This document shows, piece after piece, positions 50,001 to 56,000 of a DNA stretch of 64,000 bases. A program made the position numbers and the translations under genes. Location of the stretch: NCBI GenBank assembly GCA_008973525.1, contig WACJ01000107.1:930001-994000 (forward strand), in the 5' to 3' direction. Every line of letters begins with the position of its first letter. Positions within the stretch are counted from its first letter, which is position 1. The DNA comes from Stenopsyche tienmushanensis. Taxonomy: Eukaryota; Arthropoda; Insecta; Trichoptera; Stenopsychidae. The notes beneath the pieces were generated by a model. The model was not told where the DNA came from and did no database searches. It saw nothing but the letters and a program-made list of their open reading frames with translations.

Positions 50001-52991
50001 GATTCAATACTAATTTCGTTTAAATAAATTAAATCATATTTTTGTATATATTTAAAACGGGTACTTATTGAGTTCCATTTTTACTTTTATGCATCAGAAC
50101 AGACAGACATACAATTAATGTATGTACAGTGAAACTTCTTTGAAAATTAAACTCGCAGATCAAGCTTATAGATATTGAAAAGATTTTAGTTCTGACCTGG
50201 TTCCATAGTCCAGTTTTAAATATTAATTTCATTATGGAAAAATCTAATCATAGAATATCGATATATTTTTTTAATAACTTTTTAAAAACGTATGTTCAAA
50301 CATATAATATATGGTATATAAGGTAAAAATATAAATGATATTTATTTTATTTTGTTGGTTTTACTATAAATATGAACTTATATACAAACATTGATTTTTA
50401 TATATAAGATCTACTATAAGTTAATTGTACTACACCTATATTATTTGAAAAAGTGCAAACAATAAGTTGGTAAAATTTCATCGCAATCGAATGAACGATA
50501 TGGCAACGCATAAAATACGAACAAACAATTTTTATTTGTATATTAGACTATGCCTATGTTACTCGGTATGGCAGCGCATTACATGCGAACAGAGATTATT
50601 TTTTATACATTAGATTTACATTTTTATTAATAAAAAAAACAGATCATATTATGCTGTTTGAGATTTAATAGTCGCCATGAAAATGTAACCAATTCAAAAT
50701 GTTTCAAATATGAAGCAAAATTTTAGATTATTTCAAGAATCGGAGGATGTATTTTATTTACCCGCTGTCCACACAAAGTGTCCGCAAATTGAACTACAGT
50801 TCATTTGACGGCGTGGACGTGAGCTCTTCAAGTTGGTCTGCAATAAGACGATACTTTAATATTCTCCACGATCCGTTTTAATTTAATTTCAATCAATATA
50901 AATTCGCAGAGAGAATTTTTCATTTCATCATGGAATGGATGCAATTAAAAGGGGAAGAAATTAGGTCAGCATAGTCGATCCTGGGGTGCGGGTATTTGAT
51001 AAGATTAGGCGTGTTTTTGTGAAGGTTTTGGGGATGAAACATATTTTTTCTCATATTGAAAGTCAATAATATATATTATACATCATTCAAACATCGTTGT
51101 ACATAATATCAGTAATGGACTATTTCATGAATGCAACTTGATCTCACCCGATATGATGTATTTAAAAAAAATGCAATATTCGACGTTGAACAGCTTGATA
51201 TTTTATCGAAGCTTCGTAGATAGCGAGTATTGATAGCAAAATTATATTATATTCCATTTCGAGAATTTATACATAAAATGTGGAGTCTAAAAATATTTTT
51301 GACATGGTATCAGTATAACCATGACGGGGCAAATGTCGATAACAATGGTCGAATATAATTCCCTATCGAAATTTATAAAAATTGACATGACGCCATAGGA
51401 CGGAAGGACCTATACAAAATAAATGTGATAGTATTCGATCAAAAAAAAACGTATGTAATGTTGGCATGTGACAACAAAAACGTAAAGGGCGGATGCGTCG
51501 CTTGAAAGTCCCTGGCATGCACAAGGTCCCATGATTTCACAAAAGCCGGATTCGGTATTATTAATATTTATAACGGCGTTGTTTCGCCTGTTTCCTGCAA
51601 AATTCACGGAATTTTGTTATTAGCGGCGTTGGATAGTCAATATTACCTTACGCCACGGGACACGCCATTATTGTTCGCCCCCGAAAATATTTGTAATACA
51701 AAATAATAGCTAGAATTTAAACCGCGAAAATGCCCCGCAGGTGCAAATTACCCCCGAAAAACGGAACAACATTTCTTATATTAAACAAACCAAAGAATCA
51801 TTGCAAAACATTGGAGAAAGAAAAAGATACAGGAAAAAAGTTATTTTTAAGAGTGAAGTAAATACTATAGCAATAGACAGATCATATAAATGGGTGGGCA
51901 GACGATAAACAAACAATAACCGTCATGGATGATGATTCTATGACTACATCCAGAAGAAGAACTTTAAGGCTTCGATCCACCCTTAAAAACCAACCATTTT
52001 GTTAATAATTCGCTTTGCATTAATTTTCTAACATTATCATGAATTCCAATTTATTTAAATTCCATTAACTCCTACGGGAGTACTATCGAAGGGTCTCTGT
52101 TATCCCCTCCACTATTCAGAAAGAGCACTCTTGTGCATTGAAGCTCCGAGGCAGACAGAGACAGAGAGAACTTAGCGCAGTTCGGGAGACTAAGACGGAT
52201 AGCTTCTTCATATGCATCGCATTTATCGACTTATAATGATTTCGATTTCAAGTGTGTTATTTGTTTACGCAAAAAAATGACCGAATATTGTGTGTTATCG
52301 AGTGTTTGTTTATTTAACTGCTCGTTGTTCTTCGCTGCGTGTTGAATGAGTATTTGTCTAATTATTATTTCCTTCTAAAGGAGGAGCAAATTAATCGATT
52401 TTTTGTGTATTGTTTATGTAAAGAAATGACGTGGTCTTGTATTCACTATCAAGTGTTCATTTACAACTGACTCTGCCTCGAATTGAAGATTGTCTTACGC
52501 TGATTAGTAGCTGACAGAAAGTAATCGGTGTAAAGCGATTATGGCATCAACGACTTCATCGATTTTAAATTTGCTCACTAACGAAAAGGTTAATTCTTTA
52601 ATATTTTTGCCATCATACTTATGAAGTTCCATCTTGTTTCAACTTTCTAAATTACTTAACGAATAATATTCGATTAATTTTATAAATATTCGAATATTCG
52701 ATTGGGACCCCTATACCGAATGCATGAAATTATAAATATTTTATGGAAATTATGGGAATGTGATTCATTTCCATCGATGGATTTTGAAAAGGCCTATAGT
52801 GAATTTATAATTAATTTCCATTTAATTTTTTACAAATGATTTTCAAATTTGATGTGTTCTTAACATTTGTGTTCTATGAATAATTCTTCATTATTATTAT
52901 TATACATTGTGGTTTTGTTGAATTTTTGATGAGAAAAAATCCTGAATTACTAAAGTTTAGGGCACGATTTGATTATTTTTTGTTAGCTTTA

Positions 52992-53022
<31 letters not shown>

Positions 53023-56000
53023 TTTAAGGAAAGAAAAATACAATTCAAAAGTAGATAAATAGCAAACTAAAAAATTCAAATATTATTTTGAAAATATGCC
53101 CGAAGTAACATTAAAGCATCGAATGTTTCGTCATTTAGTCTGGATCTTTCTTTTCTTTTTTCTTCCACTGCCACCCGGCTACAAGTGAAGCAATGCCAGG
53201 GTGGCAGCAATGTGTCCCTCTCGGGTCCTCTATGTTGTCATCTACGATGGTTCAGATGGGGGGCGAAGGCGACGTCTCTCGCGCTCCGCTTCTTCCTTGG
53301 CCCGGATTACAGCCGTTGCGTATCTGCACCACGCATTCCATGTCTCCGCGCTAGTCAGCATCGAGGGTATCATGATGTCGGGGGAGAGCGTATTCAAACC
53401 AAGCTTCCCCTTTAGGTTTTCCCTCTCTGCGTCGAACGCTGGACAGACGAATGTCGTATGTGCAGCATCATCCGTTTCTGCATTGCAGTGGTGGCATCCC
53501 GGTCCGGTTTCCTTTCCAATTCTATGGAGATAGCCACCGAAGCAACCGTGCCCGGTGAGCACCTGGGTTAGGTGGTAGCACAGTTGCCCGTGCTTTCTGT
53601 CCACCCAGGGCTTCAGGGTCGGCAGGATTCGGTGGGTCCACCGGCCTTTGATGGAGTTTTGCCAGCGAGTCTGCCATGCCTCCATGGTGAGCTCCTTGGC
53701 TCTCTTCTTGTCTTCACCGAACCGTGTGGTCTTCCTCTCCTTGGCGAGAAGATCTATCGGCGGTACCGCGGTCAGCGCCAGGACTGCGTCCTCTGACACC
53801 GTGCGGTACGCCGCCGCAACCCTGATCGCGCTCCTCCTCTGGACCCTGGCCAAGTTGAGCCTGGCCCGCTCTATGTGCAGTGCATCGGCCCATATCGGCG
53901 CGCCGTACAACAGCACCGAATGCACTACCTCATTATAAAGCTTCCTCCGGTTGGTCTTCGGGCCACCGATGTTAGGCATCAACCTGGCCAGGCCCTCTGC
54001 AATTCCGGCCGCCCTTGCTGCCGCTTTCTCCGTGTGTGCCACAAAGCTGAGCTTGTCGTCTATCTCCACCCCGAGGTATCGTATCGATCTTGAGAATTTA
54101 ATCGTCGAGTTTCCGATCCTCAGGTTGGGAGGTGCAAGCTTTCTGCGCCTCGTGAAGAAGAGGGCTTCCGTTTTCTGTACGGCGAGTTTTAGCCCTGCCT
54201 CCGTTAGCCAGTTCTCCGCCTTCTTCAGGGTGTTCTCGCAGATTATTTGCAGAAGCTCCGTGGTCTTGGCCGTGGCTAGTATGGCTATGTCGTCAGCAAA
54301 GGCGACCATCTTTGCCCCTGACATTAGTGTAACTTTTAGCAGGCCGTCATACATGACGTTCCACAGTGTAGGTCCGAGTATGGACCCCTGTGGAACGCCG
54401 GCAGTTACCGGTCTTTCCTTTTGGCCTCCTTCGGCGTCTGTGTACACCAGTATCCTGTCGTGCAGATAGCTCTCCACCATTTTTAGAAGATATGGCGGGG
54501 CGTCAATTTCCTTCAGCGCTCTGATGACGAGATGCCATCTGGCCGAGTTGAAGGCATTCTTGACGTCGAGGGCTATCAGCACGACGTGTGCGCTGGCTTT
54601 CAAGCTTCCCCTCCATGCCGTTCTCACCGTGTCGATGACTTGGGAGATGGCGTCGAGTTGTTAGCTTTACCTATATCATGCCTGATGATGATAATGAATG
54701 AAATATCGTTAAGATCACTTGCGATAATATTCATCAGTTCTTGAGATCGTCATTAAATACCAGGGGGAAGATCGCATAAAATCCGGGTCGAATAAGCGGA
54801 TATCATGCAACAACAATTTTACATTATCGGAGGCAATCGACTCGATAAGATATAATTAGGACCCTCCTAGAAAACACTCGCCATTAAAGAAAAACTTAAT
54901 TTGTTCCCGAAGTGCCCAAACTTGCGGCGCGATTAAATGGAGTCGTTAAAACAAGCGATCGAATCAAGGGGTCCGTGTGAATAATTGTCCGGGAATGAGT
55001 TTGGAAAATTTAGGAACTCGCCGGAATAAACAACTTAATATTTTATCGAATGCTGGACGACAAATTTCAGATGCCATTCTTATTAAATTATCGCTTAGCC
55101 GACCGATTATTTTCAATGCCTCATTAAAACTTTAACGAGATAAATAACCAAATAAATGGCGATCCCACAAATGTTGGCAGATCCGCATCGATAATGTTCA
55201 TATCTATAGAATCTGTTTTGTATATTACATATATAATATAATTTTCTATTAGTGATGATTTTTCAATCCATCCATTTTTTCGATCAAGTTTATATTACGT
55301 TCATAATTGCAACTTTATCGATCCTCAACTCCTTATATATTTGAGGGTTATATTATCCGGATATTTCATTACTCCAATATATGGAAGAGTCAACATTTAC
55401 ATACTTATGCAGTAATTTGAAAAATAATTTTATATTCAGTCGAGAAAATCGCTCATAAAAAGATGTATTTTACGCTAAAAATTAGGGGTATGTTTTATAT
55501 TTTTTTAAAAACACATAACATCATAGTATCGAGTCATCGTAAAATATGCATAAAAATTCAAGAAAATAAAATGCCTAAAGAATTCGTTCCAAACTCAAGA
55601 AGGCAAGAAATTGATATAAAATTTGAAATGATTTAACATAATTTCCTTCTATTTCGCCTTCTGATAATGCAATCCAGTGTGACAATTTTTTAAAAATCCA
55701 CTTTGTGATATTAAAATAACTATTATACGGTATTAAATAATAGTTCTTCTTCTATGAAAAAATATAGCGACTTTGTAAATTTTTTTTTTTTTTTGATTCG
55801 TTAAAAAATCTCACAGGAATAATAAAGGGTTATATAGAAAAGATTCGTACCCAGTTTGAGGCAAATTAATTAATTAAAACTTGAGATATGATGTCAACCG
55901 TGTTGATAAAAGCAGTTTCGAGAAAAACCCCTTAAAACACATTACGGGCCGCAGAATTGGGGCAAATGTGGGAGATCACGTATTTAGTCGTTAAATTTCA

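Larger units (their letters stand above)
52994..54657 (-). mobile_element. 5'-truncated R1-clade non-LTR retrotransposon (LINE) with 14-bp target-site duplication
   Basis: The minus-strand insertion ends in a T run of over 30 bases on the + strand (its poly-A tail, from 52994) and is flanked by TTGTTAGCTTTACC at 52980-52993 and 54658-54671. Its 5' end is cut inside the reverse-transcriptase domain, so it cannot be autonomous. GC content is clearly above that of the surrounding intron, which suggests a recent insertion. Between the ORF stop and the tail it carries an A-rich segment and a piece of hAT transposon that is not part of an R1 element. Confidence 0.92.

Noticed and set aside
53572..54469. 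Plus-strand open frames across the LINE
   Set aside because: They are antisense shadows of the reverse-transcriptase frame on the minus strand.
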